Made by a program: the position numbers and the translations under genes. The notes beneath the pieces were generated by a model. That model saw nothing but the letters and a program-made list of their open reading frames with translations. It did no database searches and was not told the origin of the DNA. Below are positions 9,522 through 19,259 of a stretch of DNA of 64,000 nucleotides, piece by piece. Location: NCBI RefSeq assembly GCF_002286965.1, contig NZ_NSKD01000001.1, forward strand, positions 372,001 through 436,000. The letters are read 5' to 3'. This stretch comes from Halovibrio salipaludis (lineage in GTDB: Bacteria > Pseudomonadota > Gammaproteobacteria > Pseudomonadales > Oleiphilaceae). Positions within the stretch are counted from its first letter, which is position 1. The number at the start of each line of letters is the position of its first letter.

Positions 9522-9540
9522 GACTTCAAGGGAGGTGCCC

Positions 9541-10092
9541 GTGACCGATCTCATGCACGACGCCATCACCATTGCCCATGCCGGCATTCTCGGGGAATAC
9601 GACGTACCACCGACAGCCGTGGTTCTGGGCGACGGTAACAACGTCCAGCTCGTACTCGGCGGCCTTCCGGAGGACGCGGAAAACGAGGAATGGCAGAACG
9701 CCCTTCGAACGGTACGTGAGGAAATGGACGCTCCGGCGGTCATGCTCTATTTCTCCGCCTGGACCACGATCCAGCGCGACGGCGAGGACGAATCCCTGGA
9801 TACGCTGATCGTCCAGATCGGTACCCCCGGCTGCCTGTATTTCCGTGCCTATGAGCAGATCCGCGAGCCGCGTATGGGCGTCGTCACCGGTCTCAGGGAG
9901 CTGACCCACCTGCGCGATGAGGCGGACCCCGGCAAGGACACCCCCATGCAGCCAAGCCTGGGCGACGTCTTCGCGCCGGCCACGGAATCCTTCCGTGAAT
10001 CCAGCACCTATCTGGACATCATCGATACGGTAACGGAAAAACTCGACGAGAAGGCGCCGTTCGCCGGCGACAGCCGCACCCACCTCCACTGA
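9541..10092 (+). CDS. Conserved-looking hypothetical protein
   Basis: 183 residues, acidic, soluble, with no signal peptide or membrane segment. The GTG start at 9541 follows a GGAGG at 9531-9535; another GTG at 9535 overlaps that site and is less likely. The protein opens with an amphipathic helix, has a central strand-rich part (PAVMLYFSAWTTIQR..., TLIVQIGTPGCLYFRAYEQI) and an acidic C-terminal tail. I do not recognise the family. It is monocistronic, between a divergent membrane protein and the Fur-controlled TonB operon, and is preceded by a striking inverted repeat. Confidence 0.6.
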   Translation: MTDLMHDAITIAHAGILGEYDVPPTAVVLGDGNNVQLVLGGLPEDAENEEWQNALRTVREEMDAPAVMLYFSAWTTIQRDGEDESLDTLIVQIGTPGCLYFRAYEQIREPRMGVVTGLRELTHLRDEADPGKDTPMQPSLGDVFAPATESFRESSTYLDIIDTVTEKLDEKAPFAGDSRTHLH

Positions 10093-10176
10093 CGCACCCG
10101 CGACGACCAGTATCCGCACCCGGCTCCCCTCCAGGGGGCCAGTGCCTGTTTTATGCTCCAGGTCCCTTCACTTTTT

Positions 10177-10197
10177 GAATGATAATGTTTATCATTC
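10177..10197. promoter_or_regulatory. Fur box upstream of the exbB-tonB operon
   Basis: GAATGATAA (10177-10185) and TTATCATTC (10189-10197) form a perfect 9-bp inverted repeat around TGT, very close to the consensus Fur operator built from GATAAT repeats. It lies 45 bp before the exbB start, so iron-dependent repression of the whole energy-transduction operon is expected. Confidence 0.88.
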
Positions 10198-10242
10198 GAC
10201 CATCGCTTCGCGGATTACCCCTCAGAGGGGCAGGCAACGCTT

Positions 10243-10986
10243 ATGAGTCTTTCCACACCCGCCACCGGGGATCTGTTTGCCCCGGTCACCGAACTTCTCG
10301 CCATGGGTGGCCCCGTGATGGGCGTGCTCCTGGCTATTTCCGTTCTGGGGCTGGGCACAGCGCTCTACACGCTGGTCATAAGCCTGTTGCAGGCACCCCG
10401 GCTCAACCGCCGCATCCGGGCCGGCGTCGATCAATGGTGTGACGGCCAGGACGACGCAGCGCGGCGCAGTCTCAGCGGCCAGCGCAACCCGCTCGCAGGG
10501 CTTCTGGCATTCGTCATGCACCGCCGCAGCCAGGGCGAGACGGAAAGCAGCCTGCGCGATGAAGTCGCCCGCCGTGCCCAACGCCTGCTTCTGCCCTTTG
10601 AATCGCCCCTGAAGATCCTGGAGGTGATTGCGGCCCTGGCACCGCTGATCGGCCTGCTCGGCACCGTGATGGGTATGATGACGGCCTTTGACGCCATGGC
10701 GAACGCTCAGGGTCAGGCGGACCCGGCCGAGCTCAGTGGCGGCATCTACGAGGCCCTGTCCACGACCGCAACCGGCCTGGCCATCGCCATTCCCTTTGCG
10801 GCGATTGCCGCCTGGATGGAGTTCCGGATGCGGCGCATGCAGCAACACATCAACGATCTGCTGGTCCGGATCTTCCGGCGCGAGGTCCCGGGCGACCGGC
10901 CCCGCGAAGCGGTTACCGCCTCAGGGGCCCAGCAGCAAAGCGATGACCACAGGCAGGAAAACACCCAGCGCCATGCAATGGCTTGA
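10243..10986 (+). CDS. exbB: ExbB/MotA/TolQ family proton channel
   Basis: 247-residue inner-membrane protein with three expected membrane helices: one near residues 20-45, and two in the C-terminal part containing LAPLIGLLGTVMGMMTAF and TTATGLAIAIPFAAIAAW, the canonical ExbB/TolQ pore helices with their conserved Thr residues. With ExbD and TonB it converts the proton gradient into force for outer-membrane siderophore and cobalamin receptors. It is the first gene after a Fur box, and its end overlaps the next gene by 14 nt. Confidence 0.9.
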   Translation: MSLSTPATGDLFAPVTELLAMGGPVMGVLLAISVLGLGTALYTLVISLLQAPRLNRRIRAGVDQWCDGQDDAARRSLSGQRNPLAGLLAFVMHRRSQGETESSLRDEVARRAQRLLLPFESPLKILEVIAALAPLIGLLGTVMGMMTAFDAMANAQGQADPAELSGGIYEALSTTATGLAIAIPFAAIAAWMEFRMRRMQQHINDLLVRIFRREVPGDRPREAVTASGAQQQSDDHRQENTQRHAMA

Positions 10987-11377
10987 GCCCCGGCCCAGCC
11001 GGCGTGTGCCCATCCGGCTCACGCCGCTGATCGATGTGGTCTTCATCCTGCTGCTGTTCTTCATGCTCACTTCCCGCATGGAGCCGGTCGGCCTGCTGCA
11101 GCTGGATACGCCGGCCCCGGATTCCGGCGGCGAAGCCTCGGACGACACGCCCGCCCGGTTGCACCTGACGACAGACGGGCCCGAGTGGAATGGCGAGACG
11201 CTGGACGAACCGGCGCTGACGGAACGGATCCAAAACTTCGCGGGCGAACGCATCGAGATCAGCACCGATGATGACGTGCCCCTGGGGCGTTTCACGCACT
11301 GGCTGGGCGTGGCCGATGACGCCGGTGTCAGCGCCAGCTGGAAGCGGAACGCAGGCAAAACCCCGGACGCCCCATGA
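10973..11377 (+). CDS. exbD: ExbD family energy-transduction protein, first copy
   Basis: 134 residues with one N-terminal membrane helix (LTPLIDVVFILLLFFMLTSR) and a periplasmic alpha/beta domain, the usual ExbD layout. The essential pore aspartate is present as D21 in LIDVVF. I chose the ATG at 10973; an ATG at 10943 would add ten residues but the shorter form matches the usual ExbD spacing before the helix. It overlaps exbB by 14 nt and the second exbD by 4 nt, so translation is likely coupled. Confidence 0.87.
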   Translation: MQWLEPRPSRRVPIRLTPLIDVVFILLLFFMLTSRMEPVGLLQLDTPAPDSGGEASDDTPARLHLTTDGPEWNGETLDEPALTERIQNFAGERIEISTDDDVPLGRFTHWLGVADDAGVSASWKRNAGKTPDAP

Positions 11378-11786
11378 AACAGCAACAACCGTTTTTCCCC
11401 GAATCCGACAATGACCCCTCGCTGACCGAGAAGCTTGAGGAAGGGCTTCTGCCACTGATCAACGTGGTTTTCCTGCTGCTTCTGTTCTTCCTGATCGTGG
11501 GGATCGTGCTGCAGGACCAGCTGCCGGCCCTGCCGGATACCGCCAACGGCCGCGATGAACGCCGCCCGGACATGGATCTGGTGGTGGAAGCGGACGGCAA
11601 TCTGCGCTTCGAGGGCTCGCCCATTGAGCGGAGCGCACTCGGTGAAAAGCTGCCCGAATACGACGAATCCGACCGGCTGCGGCTGGGCGTGGACGAACAG
11701 CTGTCCATGTCGGAGCTTGAGAGTCTGTTCCAGACCCTGGACGAGGCCGGTCACCCCCAGGTCATCCTGTTGACGGACCCGGGCCA

Positions 11787-11790
<4 letters not shown>
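11374..11790 (+). CDS. ExbD-like protein, second copy, lacking the pore aspartate
   Basis: 138 residues with an N-terminal cytoplasmic stretch, one membrane helix (LPLINVVFLLLLFFLIVG) and a short periplasmic domain ending in VILLTDPGQ, so the ExbD architecture is intact. The proton-carrying aspartate of the family (D25 of E. coli ExbD) is replaced by asparagine: the codon at 11461-11463 is AAC, giving N30. Operons with exbB-exbD1-exbD2 plus tonB are known in Xanthomonas, so a second ExbD is not itself new. It overlaps both neighbours by 4 nt. It may form mixed dimers with ExbD1 or act structurally. Confidence 0.85.
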
Positions 11791-12593
<803 letters not shown>

Positions 12594-12594
12594 A

Positions 12595-12620
12595 CCAGAA
12601 GCGGCCGAAGCCGCTCCTGG
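12595..12620. terminator. Hairpin between convergent tonB and lipase genes
   Basis: CCAG-A-AGCGGC, a CGAA loop, then GCCGCT-C-CTGG forms a ten-pair stem with one mismatch in the short gap between two converging genes. It has no T-run on either side, so factor-independent termination is uncertain. Confidence 0.4.
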
Positions 12621-12630
12621 CTGGGCTCAC

Positions 12631-13692
12631 TCAGTTGAGCGTCTGGTACACCAGGCCCGAGACACTGGACTGTTCGGAGTCGGTGACCACCTGGTAGGTG
12701 TCACCGCTGCCCCACAACTTCCACCAGGGGCGCTCCTCGTAGGTCTCGGTCTGGAAGTTGACGGACACCCCGGACACACTGAACCCATTGTTGGCGTAGG
12801 TCAGCGTATTGCCGGACTCGGTGTTGATCACCTGGCTGTGATCCACCTTCTCTCCCATCAGTACCGGATAGTGATTGTAGTAGAGCCCTGAAGGCGCGCT
12901 TACACTGGTGCGTTTGCCATCCAGTGCCACATTGCTCACGCAGCTTTTGTAGCTGCCCACCTGGGTACCGCCGCAGGTGGAATGCAGTGCCACCACGCCA
13001 TCGTCCTTGCCCGGAAGGAACGGACCTGTCAGCCCCCCGTAGTTGCTGCCACCACCCACAAACCGCAGGCGCGGTACGCTGTTGGGTGAGGTCGCCAGGT
13101 TGCGTGCCACCGCGGGCTGCAAGTCCCGAAGAACGCCCAGGTTTTCCGGTGTTGGCGCGGTGCCCAGGTAGGCGGTCACGGCCAGCTTGGCCAACTCATC
13201 CCCGAAACTGTCCGCATAGGCCGCGTTCACCGCCAGGTCCGCCAGCTCGGAGCCACCCCCGGCGCCGGCAAAGTCCAGCGCCGCGACTACGTTGAGCGGC
13301 TCAAGACCCGCATTGCTCAACCAGCGCGCCTGGTTGTCCAGCACATAGCGCCCGACCAGATCCCCGGTGGAATGGGTAACGACAATGCAGCCCTCACTGC
13401 ACAGCCCCTGCTGGGAAATCTCCACCAGCTGGTTGAACGCACGTTCGGCCGTACGACCCTCAACGCGCTCGTGACTGCCCCAGTCGATCCGTGCCTCGGC
13501 ACGGGAGGCCCAGAACGCCTGCCAGTAGGCGTCACCATTCTGTTCAATCTCCTGCTGGCTCGTCGGGTTCTCCGCAATGTCATCACCCTGGAGTCCGTGT
13601 ATCAGGATCACGTTCTTGCCGGCGAGCTGGGCCTGCGCCCCGCCGGCAAACGCCAGCGCCATGCCCAGTGCCGTAATCTTCAGGCCTTTCAT
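12631..13692 (-). CDS. Secreted lipase/alpha-beta hydrolase-like protein
   Basis: 353 residues from an ATG at 13692, preceded by a GGAGAA site. A clear Sec signal peptide (MKGLKITALGMALAFAGGAQA) is followed by an alpha/beta-hydrolase start (NVILIHGLQGDD, with the oxyanion HG) and the nucleophile elbow VVTHSTGDLVGRYVL, where the family's first glycine is replaced: T-H-S-T-G rather than G-H-S-x-G. A downstream DDGVV and DHSQV are candidates for the catalytic Asp and His. Four cysteines in the second half could form disulfides. It probably acts on lipids or esters outside the cytoplasm. The membrane-anchored gene at 13777 lies upstream on the same strand, about 85 bp away. Confidence 0.7.
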   Translation of the reverse strand: MKGLKITALGMALAFAGGAQAQLAGKNVILIHGLQGDDIAENPTSQQEIEQNGDAYWQAFWASRAEARIDWGSHERVEGRTAERAFNQLVEISQQGLCSEGCIVVTHSTGDLVGRYVLDNQARWLSNAGLEPLNVVAALDFAGAGGGSELADLAVNAAYADSFGDELAKLAVTAYLGTAPTPENLGVLRDLQPAVARNLATSPNSVPRLRFVGGGSNYGGLTGPFLPGKDDGVVALHSTCGGTQVGSYKSCVSNVALDGKRTSVSAPSGLYYNHYPVLMGEKVDHSQVINTESGNTLTYANNGFSVSGVSVNFQTETYEERPWWKLWGSGDTYQVVTDSEQSSVSGLVYQTLN

Positions 13693-13776
13693 GATGTTTC
13701 TCCTTTCCGGATCTTTTGTCTTGTTGTTGTACTGCATAACCCTTTTGTTGTTGTGCCTTCCCTGTACCCGGCGGGC

Positions 13777-14871
13777 CTATGGCTCGATCTCCTCAGCGGC
13801 ATTGCGCAGGAACTCGAGTCGGGCCTCGCGCATGGGATCCTGGTAGTTCTTCTGGCTGTAACGCTCAAACGGAGCGCCCTCAACGTCGTGACGCTCTTCC
13901 CCGGTGGGGCCGAAACGTGTGCGGTCCCCCGGCCTCGCCGGCAACTGGCGCAGACTCAGATCGCCCAGCTGGTAGGGGCCTTCATCGCCTTTCGCTTCCA
14001 GCGCCTGGCGGTGAATCCGAAGCTCCGCCGTGCCCTCCATGGAAGAAAGCCAGGTTTCGTGCTCCACATGCACCAACGGCCTGCCGGATTCTGTATAGAG
14101 GTTGCCTGCGATGGCGTAATCGCCACTGGTTTCAACGGCCACTTCCACCGGGATCACCAGGTGGGCACCTTCCACCCGGCTTGCGCCCACGCCAGTAATA
14201 TCCCCCACGGGGGCGTGATAACGCAGCGGCGCCACCGCATCCACTGGCTCACCCCGGAAGTCGCCGGAGACCATCAGCATCAGCTCCACGGGCCACTCAT
14301 CCACGCCCTGGGTGGCTGGCGAGACGCTCAGGCGCTGGTTTCCGGAACCGGCTTCCAGGGACTCGCGGTGGAGAATATCGCCCGCCTCATTCCGCAGAGT
14401 GACCTCCTCCAGGGAAACCCCGGAGGCGCCGTTCCCGCCAACACTCACCTGTCCGGTAATGGGCTCGCCATGTTCGAAATGGAGCCGGTCCAGGCTCAGA
14501 CTGATGGTGGCGCGCTCACCGTCGTCAGTGGCAACCGGCACGCGAACCGGGCTGTAGCCGTTGTAGCGGTAGTCCGAAACGGCCTGTTCATCGATGGGGA
14601 AGGAATAGGGAGGGTATCGGGAACCCGCCTCGTACTGGTCGGCAATGCGCGCGAACTCGCCTTCCAGGCGCCGGGCGACGGGCGCACCGGATTCCGGTTC
14701 GGCTGAACCGCCCGGCTCCGGCACGGACGAAGGGCTGGGCTCCGGAGGTTGCGTGACCGCGACCGGCTCCGGAGCAAGGTCCGGCATGACCGTGGTCACG
14801 GCGTACAGCCCCGCAACCACGGCCAACAGAACCGCCAGTGCCACACCACTGGCCACAAGCCATCGCCCCAT
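13777..14871 (-). CDS. Membrane-anchored periplasmic protein beside the lipase (choice-of-anchor X-like)
   Basis: 364 residues. One N-terminal membrane helix (LVASGVALAVLLAVVAGLYAV) is followed by a Pro/Glu-rich linker (about 35-65), then a beta-rich periplasmic region of two Ig-like parts, and a C-terminal helix-rich end containing FERYSQKNYQDPMREARLEF. The YNGYSPVRVP and hydrophobic strand pattern recalls proteins annotated 'choice-of-anchor X' found next to secreted lipases in marine gammaproteobacteria; this is recollection, not a search. Its place directly upstream of the lipase-like gene suggests a folding, tethering or export helper. Function unproven. Confidence 0.6.
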   Translation of the reverse strand: MGRWLVASGVALAVLLAVVAGLYAVTTVMPDLAPEPVAVTQPPEPSPSSVPEPGGSAEPESGAPVARRLEGEFARIADQYEAGSRYPPYSFPIDEQAVSDYRYNGYSPVRVPVATDDGERATISLSLDRLHFEHGEPITGQVSVGGNGASGVSLEEVTLRNEAGDILHRESLEAGSGNQRLSVSPATQGVDEWPVELMLMVSGDFRGEPVDAVAPLRYHAPVGDITGVGASRVEGAHLVIPVEVAVETSGDYAIAGNLYTESGRPLVHVEHETWLSSMEGTAELRIHRQALEAKGDEGPYQLGDLSLRQLPARPGDRTRFGPTGEERHDVEGAPFERYSQKNYQDPMREARLEFLRNAAEEIEP

Positions 14872-14973
14872 ACCGTTCTCTCTGTCTGTTGTTGTTATTA
14901 ACGGGCCTTAATCCCAGACCCTAAAACGGTATGGCCAGCGTGGCTAACATATTTTTGCATTATGGGACAGGGA

Positions 14974-16317
14974 TCACGTTCCAGCCATCGGCCACAAGGG
15001 CACCAGCAGGGCACTGAGCAACACCAGCGCCAGCCAGCTGCCGAGCATAAGCCATCGTCCGGCACGACCCCGGGTGGCCCCGCGGTACCAGCACCGCAGG
15101 AAATTCAGCATCAACACGGCCGTGGCTACCGCCCCCATAGAGAGCAGGTCCACCGAGACCGCCCAGACGCCATCCACCGGCTGCAGTGCTTTCTTCAGAG
15201 CGTCCTTGGCACTGGCACCACTGGTCCCCGGAAGCCCCACCAGAGCCAACGCCGGCCAGGCCACCATCAGAATCAGTGGCCAGCGCCATACCCGCTGGTC
15301 CGGCAAACCGATAGCGGACGCCAGGAAAAGCGCGCCTTTGGCCAGACCGTGATGGAACGTGAACGCCACAACAGCGGCCATGACAGCCGGCGCTGCCTCA
15401 GGCGCCGCCAGAGCGGCCCCAACGGCCAGTGCCGCCATACCCATCTGGCTGATGCTGGACCAGGCGAGGACTACTTTGGGCTCCCGGGAGAAAACGCCAA
15501 CCATCGCCGCACCAAAGATACCCAAGACCCCCATCCCACCAAGCACCACGCCCCAGCCTGACCAGCTGCCGTCTCCCAGTGGCAGGAAAACCAGCCAGCC
15601 AAACACGCCGGCCTTGATCATGGCGCCACTGAGCACCGCACTGGCCGGGGTCGGTGCCACGGGATGAGCCCGGGGGAGCCAGAAATGCAGGCCCGCCAGG
15701 CCCGCTTTAATCCCGAATCCGGCAACCAGAAGCCCGATGATGGCATGCGGGCTGTCAGCGTCCGCGATTGCACCGGGGATCGCCGCAAGGGAGAGGCTTT
15801 GAGCTTCATGGACCGCCATGAGCAGCCCCGCCAGCAGAACCCCTTCCCCGGCAACCGCAAAGGCCATGTAAAGGCGGGCAGCAGCACGGGCCCTCCCGCT
15901 GCCGTCATGAACAATCAGCCCGTAGGCCGCAAAGCTCATCAACGCAAAAGCGCCGTAGAAGGTCACCACATCCTGGGCCAGGACCAGGCCGGCATTACCC
16001 GTCAGGCAGACCAGCCAGAACACGGCAAAACGGGCCCGCTCTCTGCTCTGCGCCAGATAGGGGCTGGCAAAGGCACCTGCCAGGGTCCACAGCGCCGCTA
16101 CCAGAGCGAGCAGGGGCCAACGCAGCCCATCCACCCCCAGCGTCATCCCCATCAGAAGACCGGGATAGTCTTCCGTCATGGTCGTTTCCGCGGACACGGC
16201 GGCAATTCCCAGCAGTGGCAGCGCGGCCAGCGCCAGCAGGTGGTGCAGGTTCCCCCTTACCCGTGGCAGCGCCACCAGCAACGCGAGGACAAGGGGCCAT
16301 GCAAGGGCAGCAAGCAT
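14974..16317 (-). CDS. Proton-conducting antiporter-like subunit (NuoL/M/N family), third of three
   Basis: 447 residues, more than ten membrane helices, homologous to complex I NuoM/NuoN and Mrp antiporter subunits. The start is the ATG at 16317, overlapping the upstream stop by one base. The transmembrane lysine in the broken helix is present (SAVLSGAMIKAGVFGW). By alignment with its neighbours, the position of the conserved TM5 glutamate holds alanine (FYGAFALMSFAAYGLIVH). It is the last gene of a three-gene unit of related subunits with no quinone- or NADH-binding genes nearby. Confidence 0.8.
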   Translation of the reverse strand: MLAALAWPLVLALLVALPRVRGNLHHLLALAALPLLGIAAVSAETTMTEDYPGLLMGMTLGVDGLRWPLLALVAALWTLAGAFASPYLAQSRERARFAVFWLVCLTGNAGLVLAQDVVTFYGAFALMSFAAYGLIVHDGSGRARAAARLYMAFAVAGEGVLLAGLLMAVHEAQSLSLAAIPGAIADADSPHAIIGLLVAGFGIKAGLAGLHFWLPRAHPVAPTPASAVLSGAMIKAGVFGWLVFLPLGDGSWSGWGVVLGGMGVLGIFGAAMVGVFSREPKVVLAWSSISQMGMAALAVGAALAAPEAAPAVMAAVVAFTFHHGLAKGALFLASAIGLPDQRVWRWPLILMVAWPALALVGLPGTSGASAKDALKKALQPVDGVWAVSVDLLSMGAVATAVLMLNFLRCWYRGATRGRAGRWLMLGSWLALVLLSALLVPLWPMAGT

Positions 16318-17816
16318 CACAGGCCGTACACCTCCCGGACCATGAACTGGGCCCAGACCAGTGGACTGAAGGGCATGCTCGCCAGAATACCGGCCAGGAT
16401 GACCAACACGCCGGTGAACAGGGCCGGCCACAGCAGCCAGGCATGGGCTTCCTGCTGCCACGGGCTCCGCCCACCGACTGTGGCGCCACCCGGCTCAAGG
16501 AACCAGAGGCGGTTGATGATGGGCAGGAAGTAGGCGGCATTGAGGAGCGTGCTGGCCACCAGAACCGGAACCACCCAGGCGCCCTGGCCAGCCCCGAGAC
16601 CACCCAGCCCCAGCCACCACTTGCTGATGAAGCCGGCCAGGGGCGGCACCCCGATCATGCCCAGCGCCGCCACACTGAACGCGGCACTGGTCAGGGGCAT
16701 GAACCGGCCCATGCCATCCAGCTCGTCGATCCGGTGAATGCCCCTGGTCTCGGCATAGTTGCCGGCGCAGAAGAAAAGCGTGATTTTCATGATGCCCTGG
16801 TGGATCAGGTGCACAATCGCCCCGATGAACGCCGCCGGCCCCAGAAGCGCCGCCCCCAGCGTGATGTAGGAGACCTGGCTCACCGTGGAGAACGCCAGGC
16901 GGCGCTTGAGATCCTGCTGCTGGAGTGCGCGCAGTGAGCCGTAGAGAATGGTGATCCCGGCCAGCACTGCCAGCGGGCCTCCAACCCCCAGATACTGAAC
17001 GGCCTCCGGCCCGTAGAGGTCATGGATGACGCGGATGAGTCCAAAGGCCCCCGCTTTCACCACGGCCACCGCGTGCAGGAGCGCACTGACCGGCGCCGGC
17101 GCCACCATGGCCGCCGGCAGCCAGCTGTGGAAAGGCATCAGCGCCGCCTTGACCCCAAGTCCCGCCACCAGCAGCACAAATATCCCCGTCAGCGCCACCG
17201 GCTGCGTCCGGGCATTCTCAAGCAGGTAACCCCCCGGCTGGAAATCCTCGGTTCCCGCCAGGGTGTGCAGCCATACCACGCCCACCATCAGTGCCGCACC
17301 ACCCGCCAGGGCATAGGTGACATAGGTGCGCCCGGCATTGAGCGCCGCCCGGGTACCGCGGTGAACGACAAGCGGGTAGGTGGCAAGGGTGAGGATTTCG
17401 TAGAAGATCAGGAAGGTGAAGAGATTACCCGCCAGCGCCACACCCATGGTGCTGGCAACGCAGAAGCTGAAGAAACCGAAGAACCGGGAACGGCCGGGTG
17501 AGCCCTCCAGGTAGCCAATGGCAAAGATGGTGGTGCACAGCCAAAGCATCGAGGAAAGCCCGGCGAAGACAATGCTGAGCTGGTCCGCGCGCAGGACGAT
17601 ATCCAGCCCCGACCTGAAGACCCAGCGCAGTTCATAGACCTCCCCCTGCGCCACACCCCAGCCCATGATCACCACCAGCGTCAGCTTGAGCAGCGCAGCC
17701 GCTAGATTCACCGTGGTGCGCAGGCGGTGCTGATGCTCGCGCAGCGCAAAAATGAATACGGCCGCGACCAACGAGGTTCCCAGCGTCAGCATGGGAAGCA
17801 GCCCCTGGCCCATCAT
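16317..17816 (-). CDS. Proton-conducting antiporter-like subunit (MrpD/NuoM family), second of three
   Basis: 499 residues, about fourteen membrane helices. Both signature charged residues of the family are visible: the TM5 glutamate in FYEILTLATYPLVVH and the TM7 lysine in SALLHAVAVVKAGAFGL, plus the HSWLPAAMVAPAPVSALLHA segment shared by all NuoL/M/N and Mrp proteins. It likely moves H+ or Na+ across the inner membrane. It is translationally coupled to genes on both sides (4-nt and 1-nt overlaps). Confidence 0.88.
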   Translation of the reverse strand: MMGQGLLPMLTLGTSLVAAVFIFALREHQHRLRTTVNLAAALLKLTLVVIMGWGVAQGEVYELRWVFRSGLDIVLRADQLSIVFAGLSSMLWLCTTIFAIGYLEGSPGRSRFFGFFSFCVASTMGVALAGNLFTFLIFYEILTLATYPLVVHRGTRAALNAGRTYVTYALAGGAALMVGVVWLHTLAGTEDFQPGGYLLENARTQPVALTGIFVLLVAGLGVKAALMPFHSWLPAAMVAPAPVSALLHAVAVVKAGAFGLIRVIHDLYGPEAVQYLGVGGPLAVLAGITILYGSLRALQQQDLKRRLAFSTVSQVSYITLGAALLGPAAFIGAIVHLIHQGIMKITLFFCAGNYAETRGIHRIDELDGMGRFMPLTSAAFSVAALGMIGVPPLAGFISKWWLGLGGLGAGQGAWVVPVLVASTLLNAAYFLPIINRLWFLEPGGATVGGRSPWQQEAHAWLLWPALFTGVLVILAGILASMPFSPLVWAQFMVREVYGL

Positions 17817-19252
17817 GGCGTGCCCTCCCCGGGTCCCGGCAGGCCCATAAGCTGCAGGATCGGGCTCAGGAACAGCCCCATTCCAGCGGCCATCAGAGCC
17901 AGCAGCATCGGCATCACCTCCAGCGCCCTGGGCGGTGGTGTCAGTACCAGCGCCTCACCCTCGGTCAGATAGGTCTGACGGTAGACCCGGAAGATGTAGG
18001 CAGCCGAAACCAGGCCTCCCCCGGCAATCACGGCCGTCCACCACCACTGCCCGGAATCCAGGCTGGTTTCCAGAAGCAGCCATTTGGCGGCAAAACCACC
18101 GCTCGGCGGCAAACCCATGATGGCAACCCCCGCCAGCCCAAAGCTCAGCAGCGACACCGGGATCCGCTGGCCGGTTCCGCCCAGATCCCGGACACCACCG
18201 GCTCCCATGGCCCGGATCAGATTCCCGGCCGCCATGAACAGGGCCGCCTTCGCGAGCGCATGGTTGAGGACAAACACAAAAACGCCGGCGCGCGCCATGG
18301 GTGCCATCGCCACCGAAGCGGCAGCCACAATCGGGAACACCAGGAAGAGGTACCCGAGCTGGTTCACCGAGGACCAGGCAACCAGCATCTTGAGCCGGGG
18401 TTCGCACCAGGCCTTCCAGCCTCCCCAGGCAATGGCCAGGGCCCCCAGAACGCCAAGCAGCATCACCAGCCAGAAGGGTGCATTCAGGCCGGACTCATGC
18501 CAGAAACGGAAAAGACTGTAGAAGGAAGCCTTGGTCACCAGCGCGGACAGAAGAGCGCTGATGGGCGGCTCCGCTGCGCCATGAGCCGGGGGAAGCCAGG
18601 TGTGCAGCGGGAACAGCGCCGCACGCCCGACCAGGCCGGCCGTTACCAGAAGGGCCGCCATCTGGAGCAGTGATGAGTCCGCCGGTTCCAGTTCCCTGAG
18701 GGTCAACGAGCCTGACCCGACGAACAACACGAACCCAGCCAGCACCAGCACCGGCGCGCCTGAAAGGACCACTATCAGGTAGCCCCGCGCGGCCGCCCTG
18801 GTTGCAGCCCCCGGGCGCAGCTGGATCAGCAGCACCACGGCCACCGCCACGAGCTCCAGCCCCATGAACAGGAGCAGCAGATCCGAGGCCAGCCAGACCA
18901 GATTCAGTCCACCCCAGAGCAGGGCCAGACAGCACCAGAAACGCCGGCGCTGCCTGAATGCCAGCTCCGCCTCCAGGAAGCCCCACGCATGCAGGCCACC
19001 ACCGGTGATCAGTAACCAGGTGAGCCCGAGCATGAGCGCTGCCACCCCATCGAGCCGCAGCCCCACCCCGAGGACGGGCAGAAGCGACAGCCGCCCACTC
19101 ACGCCCGCATCCGTGCACCCAATGGCCATCCAGGCCAGCAGCGCCAGAGCAGAGGCGACCGCCAGCAGAGCCCAGGGTGAACACACTGGCCGCCAACGGC
19201 ACAGGGCCATCCAGATCAGGGGCAGCAGGGGCGGAAAGAGGAGTTCCGTCAT
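17813..19252 (-). CDS. Proton-conducting antiporter-like subunit (NuoM/N family), first of three
   Basis: 479 residues from an ATG at 19252, with about fourteen membrane helices. The TM5 glutamate (LLLFMGLELVAVAVVL) and the TM7 lysine (LLSALVTKASFYSLF) are both present, as is the HTWLPPAHGAAEPPISALLS family signature. First gene of the three-subunit unit. The small Mrp subunits (C, E, F, G) and DUF2309, which accompany similar subunits in other bacteria, are not seen within the window. The sirtuin gene ends 7 bp upstream on the same strand. Confidence 0.87.
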   Translation of the reverse strand: MTELLFPPLLPLIWMALCRWRPVCSPWALLAVASALALLAWMAIGCTDAGVSGRLSLLPVLGVGLRLDGVAALMLGLTWLLITGGGLHAWGFLEAELAFRQRRRFWCCLALLWGGLNLVWLASDLLLLFMGLELVAVAVVLLIQLRPGAATRAAARGYLIVVLSGAPVLVLAGFVLFVGSGSLTLRELEPADSSLLQMAALLVTAGLVGRAALFPLHTWLPPAHGAAEPPISALLSALVTKASFYSLFRFWHESGLNAPFWLVMLLGVLGALAIAWGGWKAWCEPRLKMLVAWSSVNQLGYLFLVFPIVAAASVAMAPMARAGVFVFVLNHALAKAALFMAAGNLIRAMGAGGVRDLGGTGQRIPVSLLSFGLAGVAIMGLPPSGGFAAKWLLLETSLDSGQWWWTAVIAGGGLVSAAYIFRVYRQTYLTEGEALVLTPPPRALEVMPMLLALMAAGMGLFLSPILQLMGLPGPGEGTP

Positions 19253-19259
19253 GTGCCGG

